Assembly (NCBI RefSeq): GCF_028583425.1
Contig: NC_072790.1
Location: 211,646,897 to 211,710,896, forward strand
Direction: 5' to 3'
Length of the DNA: 64,000 bases
DNA from: Eublepharis macularius
Taxonomy: Eukaryota; Chordata; Lepidosauria; Squamata; Eublepharidae
In this document: piece after piece, positions 35,060-45,990 of the stretch
How the letters are laid out: every line of letters begins with the position of its first letter
Numbering within the stretch: position 1 is the stretch's first letter
Notes under the pieces: generated by a model
The model's input: the letters and a program-made list of their open reading frames with translations, nothing else
Told to the model about the DNA's origin: nothing
Databases searched by the model: none
Program-made: the position numbers and the translations under genes

Positions 35060-35880
35060 TTCATGCGCCCGGTACCATTAAAAGAGAAAAAGAGGTTGGG
35101 GCCTAGGGCATGAATCTGGCCACGGCAGCCCATCAGGGCGCAGGTGCGCCTTGGCCCAGAGCCCGAAGAGAGGCAGCGGCACCGCCAGTCGGGTCGAAGC
35201 TGCGCCCCAGGCGCACGCAGCGGAGGGGCGAGCGAGGGCTTCCCGGCCAGTCCCGAGGCGCCCCGGCCCGCTTCCTCCTCCCTCTCCTTCGAAAGCAGCC
35301 CCCTCCTTACCAAGCGCTGGCCACCGCAGCAGTAGCGTTTGGTCGGCCAGAGGAGGCAGCGAGGGCCGCTCGTGGCTTGCAGTCGCGGGCAGAGAGCATC
35401 CCCCGGCCGCGCTGCGGAGCGCTCCAGCGGCGGCCAGCGGCTGAGGCTGAAGTCATCGCCGACGTGCGGGAGCTGCTCGGCCTGGCTTGCTGCGCTGCCT
35501 CCCACCCGCGCTGGATGGCGGGGGGGGGGGGCGAAAGGGCGGGAGAGGGAACCGCAGCCCCCCCCCCCCCGCCGCGTGCGCACTCACGCCCTCGCAGGCC
35601 GGCTGGAGGCTCGCGGTCGTGAGGAGGCGCCGCAGCCGCGGCTCGCCTTCCTCCCAGGCGGTCTCGTCCCCTTGCAAGACGCGCAGGCAGAAGCCCTCCT
35701 CACGCTGCCCCACGTAGTACAGCCAGGCTGGGCCCGCTCTCTTCACAGGCGACTGGTGGGCTCCCAAAAGACGCTCTCCGACCCGCGGCGTGCAAGCGCA
35801 GAGTTGTAAACACGGAATTCTCCGGCGCGCAGACACGTGCTGCTGTCGCTAAACCGCTGGGCTCCCGACTACTGCAGGCA
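35060..35880 (-). promoter_or_regulatory. CpG island, probable GPR75 promoter and noncoding first exon
   Basis: About 800 bases are very GC-rich and dense in CpG, unlike the AT-rich surroundings. On the minus strand two good splice donors are visible: CTTG/GTAAGG with the exon ending at 35311, and GGGC/GTGAGT with the exon ending at 35588. Either could join to the predicted acceptor before GPR75. In mammals this promoter region is also used by ASB3 and a GPR75-ASB3 read-through; no ASB3 coding exon was recognised here. Long open frames on both strands here are expected from the lack of AT-rich stops. Confidence 0.65.
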
Positions 35881-35894
35881 GGCGCGCACGTTGT

Positions 35895-36120
35895 CAGTCG
35901 CATGTGTGAATGAATGCCCTCCCAAAAGGCCTCTCATCATTAACAGCATTGTTCAGGTCTTGCAAACCGAAGGTTGTGGCTTTCTTTATTGAGTCAAGGC
36001 ATCTCATTTTGGGTCTTCCTCTTTTCCTACTGCCTTCCACTTTTACTAGCATTATTGACTTTTCCAGTGAGTCTAGCCTTCTCATGATAGCCTCAGTTTC
36101 GTCCCTTTATTTTGTAGGGA
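35895..36120 (-). mobile_element. RTE/BovB-like LINE, ORF2 C-terminal fragment
   Basis: Minus-strand translation gives IMLVKVEGSRKRGRPKMRCL and then DSIKKAT with a terminal ERPFGRAFIHTCD. This resembles the C-terminal IMLGKIEG-RRRG--RMRWLDGIT block of BovB/RTE LINEs. It is a short 5'-truncated copy right next to the CpG island. Confidence 0.6.
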
Positions 36121-36457
36121 GAATTCAGGCTCGATTGTTTTGTCTTTGCATACTGCTATGCAAGCTGCATAGCAATTGCATATTCACACGACTGCTGGCT
36201 CAGCAGCAGAACCAACCTAGGACAGCTTAAAACGCAACGAAGTGAGTATGCTTTGGCTTCCGTCGCATAGAAATATGATCTTCTCAGCCATTTACGCTGC
36301 TCAGCATGGTACAAACCAGATTGTCCTTAAAACTAGAACCAGACCTACAGTCCCCTGCTTTCGGGTACCTCTCCAGCTTTGGAGGGGGTCACTAGTTTTA
36401 AAAAATGATTTGAATGATGGTTTAGAGGACAGATCTTTCTCCAACAACTGCTGGCTG

Positions 36458-36670
36458 TATGGTTGCCGTCCTCCAGTTGGGGCCTGGAGATCTTGAATTA
36501 CAGCTGATCTCCAGATGACACCGACCAGTTCCCCTGGAGAAAATGGACGCTTTGGAGGGTGAATTCCCTGGCATTATAACCCTCTGCGCTCCCTTTCCTC
36601 CCCAACCCCCATCCTCCAGGCTCCACCCCCAAATCTCCAGGAATTTCCCAACCTGGAGCTGGCATCCCTA
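36458..36670 (-). mobile_element. Small hAT-like element, minus orientation
   Basis: It carries the inner sequences of the 26909-27126 family in reverse (GATCTCCAGATGACACC, CTGGAGAAAATGGACGCTTT) and ends in GGCATCCCTA. The left end is degraded, and the flanks (GCTGGCTG / GCTGGACA) give only a weak duplication. Confidence 0.6.
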
Positions 36671-37009
36671 GCTGGACATTATAGCTAAACAGACTCACCA
36701 CTTGCAAAGGCAGTATGGCTGTTGGTGAGGGTGAGCTAAGGCCTTCATGCCCCACTTGGGAGTCTCCCAAGGCTATTTCTAGTAGCCCCAGTAATGGCAG
36801 GAAAACAGGAATTACCCAAGTACCCCTCTGTTATACCTGGATCAAGAGCATATATTCCAACTGTCCCCATTAATTTTCTGGTAGTTGACCCTGTTTATTT
36901 TTAAAAAAATATTTTATTCCAGTTATGTTTTCTTGAAAGCTTTTAAACATGCCTTTATAAAGAATGTCAGGGCATGTTCGTTTCCATTCCATCCATCCTT
37001 TTCCCACTA
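36671..37009. other. Unassigned spacer
   Basis: Nothing recognisable was found apart from short A/T-rich runs. Confidence 0.4.
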
Positions 37010-37800
37010 ACTATTTATTTATTTATTTATAAATATGCCACCTCTCCAGGAACTTGCCTGAGGTGGCTTACAAAATAAAATTAACAAAAACAGTACATTA
37101 GAAGATATCAGTTAACACCTAACATTAAAAATCCTAGCCCAGCATAAAAACATAACCATAAAAACAGATAACTGGCAGCTTAAAATTACATCTTCCAGAC
37201 TAAAATAATATTTTAAAAATCAATCCCTTAATTAAAAGTCTGAGTGAACACAATGTTTTGTCCTGGAAGAAAGCAACACAGGTGTCAGGTGAGCCTCAAG
37301 AGGAAGGGCATTCTGTAAAGTGAAGTGCCACTAAAAAAAACCCCTGCCTCTAGTTGCCACCTGCCCCACCTCTGAAGGTGGTGGCACAGAGAGCAGGGCT
37401 TGTGAGGAAGATTTTAACCAGCAGGCTGGACAAGATGGGAGGAAGCAAGCAGTTCTTCAAATGCCCTGCCCTCAAGCTACTGACAGCTTTAAAGAGCTTT
37501 GAATTGTATCCAGAAAAAATAGCCAGGGCAGATCTTTCAGCACTAGGGTGATACAATTCCTTTATTCTCCCCCTGACAATAGCCTGGCTGCTGCATTTTG
37601 GATAAGCTGAAGTTTCCAGACCATTTTCAAAGGCAGCCCCACATAAAATGCATTACAGTAACCTAACCTGGATGTAATCAGAGGGTGGACCATGTTTTTC
37701 AAGGAACAGCCATAGCTGGTGCATCAGTCACAGCCGATAAAAGACATTATGTGCCACAGAGGAAATCTGGGCATCCAGTTGGGCCCTATCCAAATGGTAA
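37010..37800 (-). mobile_element. L2-type LINE 3' region, minus orientation
   Basis: The stretch starts with an ATTTATTT-rich tail and AGGTGGCTTACAAAATAAAA. Further on come TGGCTGCTGCATTTTGGATA, then AGCCCCACATAAAATGCATT and CAGTAACCTAACCTGGATGT. This order is typical of the 3' end of L2/CR1-related LINEs read in reverse. Coding remnants are too decayed to place. Confidence 0.6.
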
Positions 37801-38039
37801 ATGTTGAATATGTGTTTAGAGACTATGGCCTTTTCTGCACAACAGACATCGCAGGCTTTTTGTGATTTTGACCCGTCGGGGAGGCATTCGAATTTGGTCC
37901 CTCTCACTTCCGCACCAACAGTGTCATTTAAAGGTGGTGTTCGATTTTCAGTTCATCAGAACTCAAGAAAGCCAGTTTTGCATTGGCTTTTCCAGGCAAG
38001 TTGTTATGAGTTTCTGGGATGACCAACACTAGATGCAAC

Positions 38040-38130
38040 ACAGTATATTTAATTTAATTTAATTTATTATATTTATATTCCGCCCTCCCCGCTTTCACAG
38101 GCTCAGGGCGGATAACAAATACAAACACCA
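38040..38130 (-). repeat. L2/SINE 3' tail fragment
   Basis: A TTTAATTTAA tail precedes ATTCCGCCCTCCCCGCTTTC and GGCTCAGGGCGGATAACAAA. The same ending occurs on the LINE at 60528-61180. Confidence 0.5.
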
Positions 38131-38442
38131 TTAAAATTTATGGAGATCATGGATGCATTATGTGGAAGACCACCATGCCAATCCATTGTTATGCAGCAAC
38201 CAGTATGTCAGGCTCCACACTAGGGTCAACAGAGCCTGGGAGGACTGGCCCTCCAGAATGGCCTATAATATACGCCCAACTTGGTGTAAGAAAGGCCTCA
38301 GAAATGGGGGGGAGGGGGGTTGACATCACCCTTGTTCCCTCTCTCCCTCCGTTATGGTGGCTCTGCAGACACCCTTTGCTCTCTCTGGCTTGTCTCTCTC
38401 TCTTCCCAACAGTCTTGTCCACTCCCAACTACTCACTGGCCC

Positions 38443-38661
38443 TCCCATTGCCAGCCTCCAGGTAGTGGCTGGAGATCTCCTGGAATTACAACTGGTCTCC
38501 AGGCCACAGAGATCAGTTCACCTGGAGAAAATGGCTACTTTGTGGGGTGGACTCTCTGGAATTATGCCATGTCAAGGTCCTTTCCTTCCCCAAAACCCAC
38601 TTTCTCCAGGTTTCACCCCCTAGATCTCCAGGAATTTCCCAACTTGGAGCTGGCAACCCAA
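38443..38661 (-). mobile_element. Small hAT-like element, minus orientation
   Basis: It shares CTGGAGATCTCCTGGAATTA and GATCTCCAGGAATTTCCCAA with the 26909-27126 family in reverse and ends in GCTGGCAACCC. The outermost bases are eroded. Confidence 0.6.
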
Positions 38662-39200
38662 CCCTTGGCTCTGCCCTGCTCCCCCCGGCCGCCCTGGAGT
38701 GGGGGCCGGGCTGGCATCCATCATTGTGGGTGCGTAGCTGCTGCATCTGCTGGGCTTGGGCCCTCTGGCCTGCCTCCAGTTGTTCTGAGGCTCCAACGCC
38801 TCCTGCCAGTGCTGCTGCCATGCCAGCACCATGGGTGCTGCCTCCAAATACCTGCATCAGCTGGGGCAGGCTGGGCTGTGCCTGCCAGCCCCTGGCTGGC
38901 ACCAGCACACTTCGGGGTCTTCATGGTGGCTTCCCCAGCTTTCGAGCCATCCCTCGGCCCAGCCAGTGGCTTCTGCACCGCTCCTGGGCCTGGCTACAGC
39001 CAGAGCCATGGTCAGGCTCAGTGCTACCACATTGGCCTAGCTGCCAGCCTCCATGCCATTCTGCAGCTCAGCCTGTGCCAGGGTAGCTCTGTTGGCCTCC
39101 AGCTGCATCCTGGCTAGTGTCCTGGCCCATCCTCCAGCTTGGCTAGGGCCAGGGCTGCTCCGTCAGCCCTCATCTCAAACTCCAGTCACCTGGATGCCTC
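38662..39200 (-). repeat. GC-rich Ala/Gln-coding-like stretch, possible old retroelement remnant
   Basis: This stretch is GC-rich and repetitive in words for Ala, Gln, Leu and Gly on the minus strand, unlike its surroundings. It has no recognised domain, no clean borders and several competing open frames. A fossil gag-like region is possible, but I cannot support a family. Confidence 0.25.
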
Positions 39201-39959
39201 GGTGCAATCGTGACGAGGTGAGTCTGGGGGAGTCAGGCCTCCCGCCAACACAGTATCTGTTGAGCAACTTAACCAATGCCAACACATATCAAGACAGTTT
39301 GGTATTGGGATTTCACCTGTGGCTGAGATTGTCAAGGAAGCATCCTTTGCAATGGAACTCAAGCTTCTAAGAAAAACAGTTTGCCTGGGAACAGAGGTTG
39401 GAAAGGTAATGACTCATTCATATTATTTTGTGCAAGCATGTATTGATTCCTTCAAGTTAAATTTCTGATGGCAGAGACATAGGAGGAAAATACTTGGACC
39501 GTAGATTTCTGCTGTGGTATTGGTGTGTCCCCCAGAGATTAGAAGTGATTCCCTTGTGTTGCTTTTCATAGTTCCCTCCCGCATCTCTGCACCAGCTGGA
39601 TGTCTTTTTTTTTCTTAAGAACCATGATGAAGAAATATTTGAACATTTTTAATACGTATAATGGAAAATGGGCTCTGTAGATTCTCGGAGAATATGTAAT
39701 TGGTGCGCTATACTTCAGTGCGCATTTCCTCATTTTTCTTTTTCTCCCTGTTCCTTAGATTATGGATGGATTTCTCTGTCTGGGTTTTCCACATTGCATT
39801 GATGCTGTAGATGGCATTCATTTCCCCATGTGGCAACCTGGAGGAAGAACAAATGAGTACGGAAAGTGAAAGAAGTTTTGCTCTATTCTCCAGGGTACAG
39901 TGGATCACTCCAGCTATTTTATTGACGTTGAGGTTGGTTGGAGTGGAAGAAACCATGAC

Positions 39960-40740
39960 ACTTTTATATTGTCAAAGGCTTTCACGGCTGGAGAACAATG
40001 GTTGTTGTGGTTTTTCTGGGCTGTAAAGCCATGGTCTTGGCATTGTAGTTCCTGACGTTTCGCTAGCAGCTGTGGCTGGCATCTTCAGAGGTGTAGCACC
40101 AAAAGACAGAGATCTCTCAGTGTCCCAGTGTGGAGAAGATGTTGGCAGGTAATTTATATCTACTCAGGAAGGTGGGTTTGGGCTGAGTCATCCTGTAAGA
40201 GTTTCCCAGGGTGTGGAATGCTAATGGGGGAGGCTTCACTGTATCCTGAGGAGATTCTTTTGCATATGGATTGGTGCTTGATATGCTAATCTTCTCTGCA
40301 GGGCTATTGTAAAATATAGAGTATTTTGTTAGCCTGGTATTTTTCAGGACTGGAAACCATGCTCTATTCATTCTTAAAGTCTCTTCTTTCCTGTTGAAAT
40401 TGTGCTTATGCTTATGAATTTCAATGGCTTACCTGTGCAATCTGACGAAGTAGTTGGAAGTGTTGTCCAGTATTTTAGTGTCCCGGAATAGGATACTGTG
40501 TCCTGTTTGAGTTAGGCTATGTTCAGCCACTGCTGATTTTTCCGGATGGCCAAGTCTGCAGTGACTTTCATGTTCTTTTATTCTTGTCTGGATGCTACAC
40601 TGTGCGGTCCCGATGTAAACTTGTCCACAGCTGCAGGGTATGCAGGTATACTCCTGCAGAGGTAAGGGGGTCTCTATTGTCTTTTGCTGAACATAGCATG
40701 TGTAGATGAAGTGCGTAGCATCGTAGATGAAGTGCGTGGT
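39960..40740 (-). mobile_element. Penelope-like retroelement, endonuclease region and tail
   Basis: Minus-strand translation near 40540-40670 shows CSCGQVYIGTAQCSIQTRIK followed by EHESHCRLGHPEKSAVAEHS, the GIY-YIG endonuclease type linked to Penelope-like elements. It is a different family from the copy at 21985. The tail at 39965-40090 carries a hammerhead-like motif. The adjoining piece (40741-40957) belongs to the same element in the opposite orientation. The copy is a fossil. Confidence 0.75.
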
Positions 40741-40957
40741 TTAGAATAATCTAAACCACGCACTTCAAGCAAATGGCTACTCCAGAAATGAAATCAGAAG
40801 AGCGATTAAACCAAGGATAAATCAAACAACTAAGGAAAAACAGTCTCCCACAGGAAAAGTGTTTTTGCCATATATCAAAGGAATCACTGATCAGATGGGA
40901 AAGCTTATGAAAAAGCACAACTTACAAACAGTATTCAGACCCACCAACGTTGGGGGG
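40741..40957 (+). mobile_element. Penelope-like retroelement, inverted 5' piece
   Basis: Plus-strand translation gives FLPYIKGITDQMGKLMKKHN and then LQTVFRPTN, the segment that normally lies just before the endonuclease. It abuts the previous piece head to head, with a short duplicated ATGAAGTGCGT motif at the junction (40720-40740), as if the copy was inverted at integration. Confidence 0.65.
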
Positions 40958-41162
40958 GAGGGGCAGAGCGTATAGAAGGAAACAAATATGTCCCTGTTTT
41001 CCTCTGTGAAATTTTGTGCAATATGAGGCTCCCTCCATCCTGCTTCCTGTGAGCTGCTTTGGCAGCCAATTTTTGGTTGAGAAAGCAAGATCAAACTATA
41101 ATAAAGAACTGGGTTCAAACTGACTGCCATACTAAATGGACCTTGGATCGGATCCAAGAAGG

Positions 41163-41372
41163 CTCTTCTTGGGGAGGGGCCATGGCTTAGTGGCAGAGCA
41201 TCTGTCTGGTATGCAGAAGGGACCAAGGTCAAACCTTGGCATCTCCAGTGAAAGAATCTGGCAGAAGGTGATATAAAAGACCTCTACCAGAGACCACTGT
41301 CAGACTGAGTAGAGAATACTCACCATGAGGGGCCAAGGGTCTCATTCAGAATAAGGCAACTTCATGTTTGTT
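41163..41372 (+). mobile_element. tRNA-derived SINE
   Basis: The head has an A-box-like ATGGCTTAGTGGCAGAG and a B-box-like GGTCAAACCTTGG. The body (CATCTCCAGTGAAAG, AGACCACTGTCAGACTGAGT) and the ending AAGGCAACTTCATGTTTGTT match a squamate tRNA SINE pattern. The copy is nearly full length. Confidence 0.72.
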
Positions 41373-42077
41373 CATGTGTGTAGTTCTAACACTCTGCTAT
41401 GCCACCAAGCCTGTACATCCTCCAGCAATATATATACAAATATGTATACAAATGCGTGCATCGAAATCCCCAGTGCATTGGGAGGTGGCGGGAAAGAGAG
41501 AAAGAAAGCAAAGACCAAAGGAGAAACTGTTGGGAGCAGCCAGGGCTGCCTTGTCTATTGCTGCATCAGGGTTTTAAAAAATACAGGAGAGCTCTCTGGA
41601 TTGCAGCCTGCAAATCCTACCTGAGAAGCAAGTTGGCCTCCTATAGATTAAATGCTCATACAACAGGAAGGAAAGAGGGATTGGAGGATGCAGCTAAAAG
41701 GTTAGAGAGTTCAGGCTAAGATAGAAAGTATAAAAGCAAGGCTAAGTGACCAGAAGTAAACCACCTAGCCTTCAAAAAAAAATCTTGGTGCAAATCAACA
41801 AATGGAGCAGAAATTCCAGCCAGAGATGACTCACCAGTAGGATGACGTATGTGAGGGTGTATACAAATCTCCCTTAACAGTTCACTAGGCTGAGAAAGTT
41901 TTAATCAGATATGCCTCCAGGGAATGCAAGAGGGGGGGGCAAGCTGTTAAAAGAGGATAGAACCTCTTACTCTAGAATCAATCTCCTAGTTAGACAGGAG
42001 AGACTTTCTATCTGGAGGTTCCTCCTGCTCCCAGTTTGTGTTACGTGCCATCAAGTCACCTCCAAACTATGGAGTAG

Positions 42078-42195
42078 TTCAAAGGTGGAATCAGCTGCCT
42101 AGGGAGGTAGTGAGCTCCCCTGCATTGGACAGGGGGTTGGACTAGAAGGTCTGTATGGCCCCTTCCAACTCTGTGATTCTGTGACTCTATGAATG
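42078..42195 (+). mobile_element. CR1 LINE 3' end
   Basis: CAGCTGCCTAGGGAGGTAGT and GGGTTGGACTAGAAGGTCTG are followed by CCTTCCAACTCTGTGATTCT and an ATTCTRTG-type repeat tail, which is diagnostic of CR1 3' ends. Only the last ~120 bases are present. Confidence 0.8.
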
Positions 42196-43220
42196 AAAGA
42201 CCTCCAAAACGGCCTATCATTAACAGACTGCTCCCAGTTACAGGTTGGCTATGGCCTTGAATTTTTAAAAAAAGTTTCTTCCTCCAAGTGAGTCAAACTT
42301 GATTTGCATTCATGTAAGTGTCATAGCAAGAGCGTCATACAGTGTCTTTCATTCACATATCGGTCCCTTAATCACACACAATGTCAGAGCAAATCAAGTA
42401 AACACACAATTTGTGTTGCCAGCAGGAGAAATGCATTGGTCAGGCAGAGGGCAATTCCTTAGGCTGAATGAGCAGTAATAAGCACTTTCTCCCAGACTGA
42501 TCGTAAAAAAAACACCACCGGGGGGGGGGATGCAAATCTATCAAATCCTACACGTGAATTTACCACTGGCCAAGTTGTAATGCAATCCTAAACACCATCT
42601 AGGATTGCACTGTTGGTTTCTTGAAGGCCCGCTTGGGAGAGATGCTGATCTGCATTTGGAGAGGCTTTTGCTGATTGCTTTTCCTTTCAAAATGGAGTTG
42701 AATTTGGATATTGACAGTTGCATTGTAGGCAAACATTAGAAGAATTTGAAAAAGATCATTTGAACAGGCTACAAAAATCCATGCCTGATGATGCTGTTAG
42801 CAGTCAGGCCCCCTCCTCACTCTAAGAAGGCAGTTTATGGATGGAATATCATAAACACCTCTTCCTCATATATCATACGTCCAAGGCACTGCCTGGTGGA
42901 AAATGACCAGAGTGTGAGTCAGAGTGGCTGAAAGAGATGCGTAACTTAGAACAACGAGGCTCTCAGGAAACTCCTGACACCCATTCTCACTCATCACCTA
43001 CCTTAATTAAAGCGGCTTAGCAAATCTGGTAATTTTTTCCCGTGCACGGTTTAAAAGGGTCATCAAACACTTTTCACCTATAATCTAACTCAGGAACCAT
43101 CAAACCTCTCTCAACTTATTGTCCAACCTCCAGACAACTCACTAAGTTGTTTTGGGGGCGAAGATATCAGCTTGCCCTGGGAATATTTTGCCCAATAACT
43201 AGCCCCCCCCCCGCAAGGGG
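42196..43220. other. Intergenic DNA, little recognised
   Basis: Contains a small trace of the palindromic family at 42576-42618 (GCAATCCTAAACACC ... GGATTGCACTG). Nothing else is identified. Confidence 0.4.
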
Positions 43221-44394
43221 TAGAGATGGGCACAATCCAAAAAAAATACCGATTAAGCCGTTCGTGGATCCGAGCCGCTGCCGAACCCAGGCCACCGATT
43301 CTAACCGATCAAGTCCCATTTCCGATCCGGAATCGGGAAAGCCAAAGCGGGAGGGTGCCCCGCTGTTTCCAGCGATATAGGAATGGTGGTTGGTGGCAGC
43401 AGCCGCCAGGCCCGGCGCGCAGGGGGAGGCAGCGATGAGCCACCTCCCTTCAGGGAGGGAGGGGACATCCACACACACACACACACTTAGAGTAGAGGGG
43501 GGGAGTTTTTAACCCGGCAACAAGCCGCCTCCCCTCAGGGAGGGGACATTCCCAGGGCCGGATCTACGGTTTCCAGTGCCCAGGGCAACCGTAGTCAGGC
43601 TCTTGCACATGCGCGCGTGCTCCTGGGTCGCCCTCCCCCCGCCCACGCAGCAAGCTGGCTGTCCTAGTGCGCTGCGGAGCTGGCGGCAGCGCGAGTGGCT
43701 CGGCGGCTGCCCGCGCCGTTCACCTGCCCTGCAAGACAAGGGGCGGCCGGCTTGCCCACGCGCCCCTTGTCCTGGGGAAAGGCGAACAGCGCAGGTGGCC
43801 TCCCAGCCTCCCGCACTGCCTTTTGTCTTTCCCCAGGACAAGGGGTGGCTGGCTTGCTTGCACACCCCTTGTCCTGGGGAAAGACAAACGGCGCAGGCAG
43901 CCTCCCAGCCTCCCGTGCTGCCGTTTGCCTTTCCCCAGGACAAGGGGCAGCCGGCTTGCCTACGTGCCCCTTGTCCTGGGGAAAGACTCATGGCGCGGGC
44001 AGCCTCCCAGCCTCCCGTGCTGCCTTTTGCCTTTCCTTTGTGCCCATGGCTTCAGAACACCCCCTTCCCACTCCCTCCCCTGGGTTGCTGCTCCATGGTT
44101 GGAAGGAAGCCTGCTAATCAAGGAAAGCTGGGCTTCCATTCGTATTTCGAGGGCGATAGAAGGAGGGCAAACACAGCTCATTCCCCTGGCTCTGTTGCCC
44201 CGGGGATAAATTACTGGTGCAAGAGTGTCTGAAATTCTGAACAGAAACTGATATATCCGATCAAGTCCCAAACAAGCAAACCCCCAACTGCTGGATCAGT
44301 TGCCGTGGACGGAACCGATTAGCTGAGTCACAATGGCACAAATGCCAAAATTGGGGGTTTTTTGAAATCGTAATTAAGATCGTGCCCATGTCTA
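43221..44394. mobile_element. Non-autonomous hAT-like element, 1174 bp, with internal tandem repeats
   Basis: The ends TAGAGATGGGCAC and GTGCCCATGTCTA are inverted repeats with one mismatch, the same as in the element at 4172-4938. The interior around 44070-44240 is homologous to 4316-4460 in reverse orientation. Between 43725 and 44035 a unit of about 92 bp (CCCCTTGTCCTGGGGAAAG and neighbours) is repeated three times. The flanking 8-mers do not match well, so the target duplication has decayed or was lost. Confidence 0.75.
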
Positions 44395-45290
44395 GTTCTG
44401 GGCCTCTTCCCTTTGTAAAATGCTGGTCATTTTGCTGCTGTCTTTGTGGACCTCTATCTTGAAAACTGGTAATTATCCCCCTTTCCTCCCTGATTTTCTT
44501 AGTTAGCCTTGTATGTGTGCTGCATATAGTTCTTGTATGTTTGCCCTTTATTTCTCTTTTTAATTAAAAAAAAACCTTTCTGGTTGAACATCTATCTGAT
44601 TTATTTGAGAGTTCTCTAAGGGAATATTCCCTGTAAACATAGGTGGGGAATTCATTACCCTCTCTTGCTTGCCTCCTTAAAGTTAATTCCGCCAACCAAT
44701 TAAGGAGACCTCTTTGGGTACAATGCTACTAGGTTAAAAATAATTGTTTGAATCAACCTAGATCCATATTCAGACTTCTCTAGATTAATGATGTAAGGCC
44801 AGTTCTACAAGAAGCCAACCAAAAGCAATTGCCTTCAGTGGCAGCACCTTCCCACCCCTTCCTGTTATTGCTGCCTTGGAGCCAGGAATGGTCTTTACTG
44901 CCTCCCTCCCGCAGGCCTTTTAAAACCCACATGGCAAACCAGGCACTTCAGTTCTTGAACTTTTGTGATATTCCTTCTCTTCATGAGAATATGGCCACCA
45001 TTTTCTGGTTGCCAAGTCAACCAACATGGTGCCTAAACTAAGTTCAGGAAGGCCTGCAGGCAAAATGTTGCACTATTTTTAAAGAGAACAAGGGCCATGA
45101 AGAGGAAAAGGTTATCTCCTTTGGCTCCTGGGTGGGGTGACAGTAGCAGCAGTGAGGCACAGGGATAGCAAAACACTTTGATCCACTGTTGAATATGGGC
45201 ATGGTCTGTGTAGATATGCTTGGAGCCTAAATGGGGCAAGGGAGGACTGTACTAGAGAGGATCGATTGGAAAGGCTTTTTGCCCCCTACT
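44395..45290. other. Intergenic DNA, no feature recognised
   Basis: No exon, repeat end or structured element was identified by eye. Confidence 0.4.
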
Positions 45291-45537
45291 GGAGAGCCAG
45301 TTTGGTATAGTGGTTGAGAGTGTCAGGACTCCAGTCTGGAGAATCGAGTTTGATTCCCCACTCCTCCGCTTGAAGCCAGCTGGGTGACCTTGGGTCAGTG
45401 ACAGCTCTTCCAGCACTCTCTCAGCCCCATTCACCTTACAGGGTGATTGTCATTAGAATGGTAACACGCTTTGTAAACCACTGAGTGGGTGTTAAGTTGT
45501 CCTGAACAGTGGTGTATAAATCGAATGTTATTTATTA
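45291..45537 (+). mobile_element. tRNA-derived SINE with LINE-like tail
   Basis: The head GCCAGTTTGGTATAGTGGTT and a B-box-like GTTTGATTCCCC are followed by GCTGGGTGACCTTGGGTCAG. The stretch around GTAAACCACTGAGTGGGTG leads to the ending GTGGTGTATAAATCGAATG. The copy is nearly complete. The same family in reverse lies at 62487-62731. Confidence 0.72.
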
Positions 45538-45812
45538 CTCTCACAGAAGAATGTGGTTAGGTTGAAAGGACCCAGCTTCTCTGCTCAGAGCAGCCTGGGA
45601 CAAGAGCTGTACATGCACACCGCCTTTTGCTGCCAAGGAACCCTTGCAGCAGATAACATTGTGCATGTGCAAACCAGTAACCAGCCAGCACTGGGAGTCA
45701 GGCTTACATTTAGTATGGCACCTAAAAGGGAATTTGACACACTGCGACATGTGCTGTGTCAAGATGTTCAGAACAATGCTCAAATGATACTAAACTCAGC
45801 CCAGTACAAGAT

Positions 45813-45990
45813 GGGTGGCTGTGTTAGTCTGTCTGTAGCAGTGGAAAAGAGCAAGAGTCCAGTGGCACCTATGAGACTAACAAAATCAGTGGTAGGGTAT
45901 GAGCTTTCATGAGCCACAGCTCACTTCTTCAGATAGTAATTTTGTTATTCTCATAGGTGCTAGTGGACTCTTGCTCTTTTTCATTAGCCC
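45813..45990. mobile_element. Penelope-type tail, third family, foldback copy
   Basis: GGTGGCTGTGTTAGTCTGTC and AGAGTCCAGTGGCACCTATG open a minus-oriented half with a hammerhead-like core at 45905-45932. The right half (TCATAGGTGCTAGTGGACTC) repeats the left end inverted. Confidence 0.55.

Noticed and set aside
35005-35583. 192-codon minus-strand and overlapping plus-strand frames in the CpG island
   Set aside because: Frames are open on both strands at once, as expected in CpG-rich promoter DNA. No domain is recognisable.
38320-39117. 265-codon open frame on the plus strand
   Set aside because: It crosses a small hAT-like element and a repetitive GC-rich stretch, with no recognisable domain and competing frames on the other strand.
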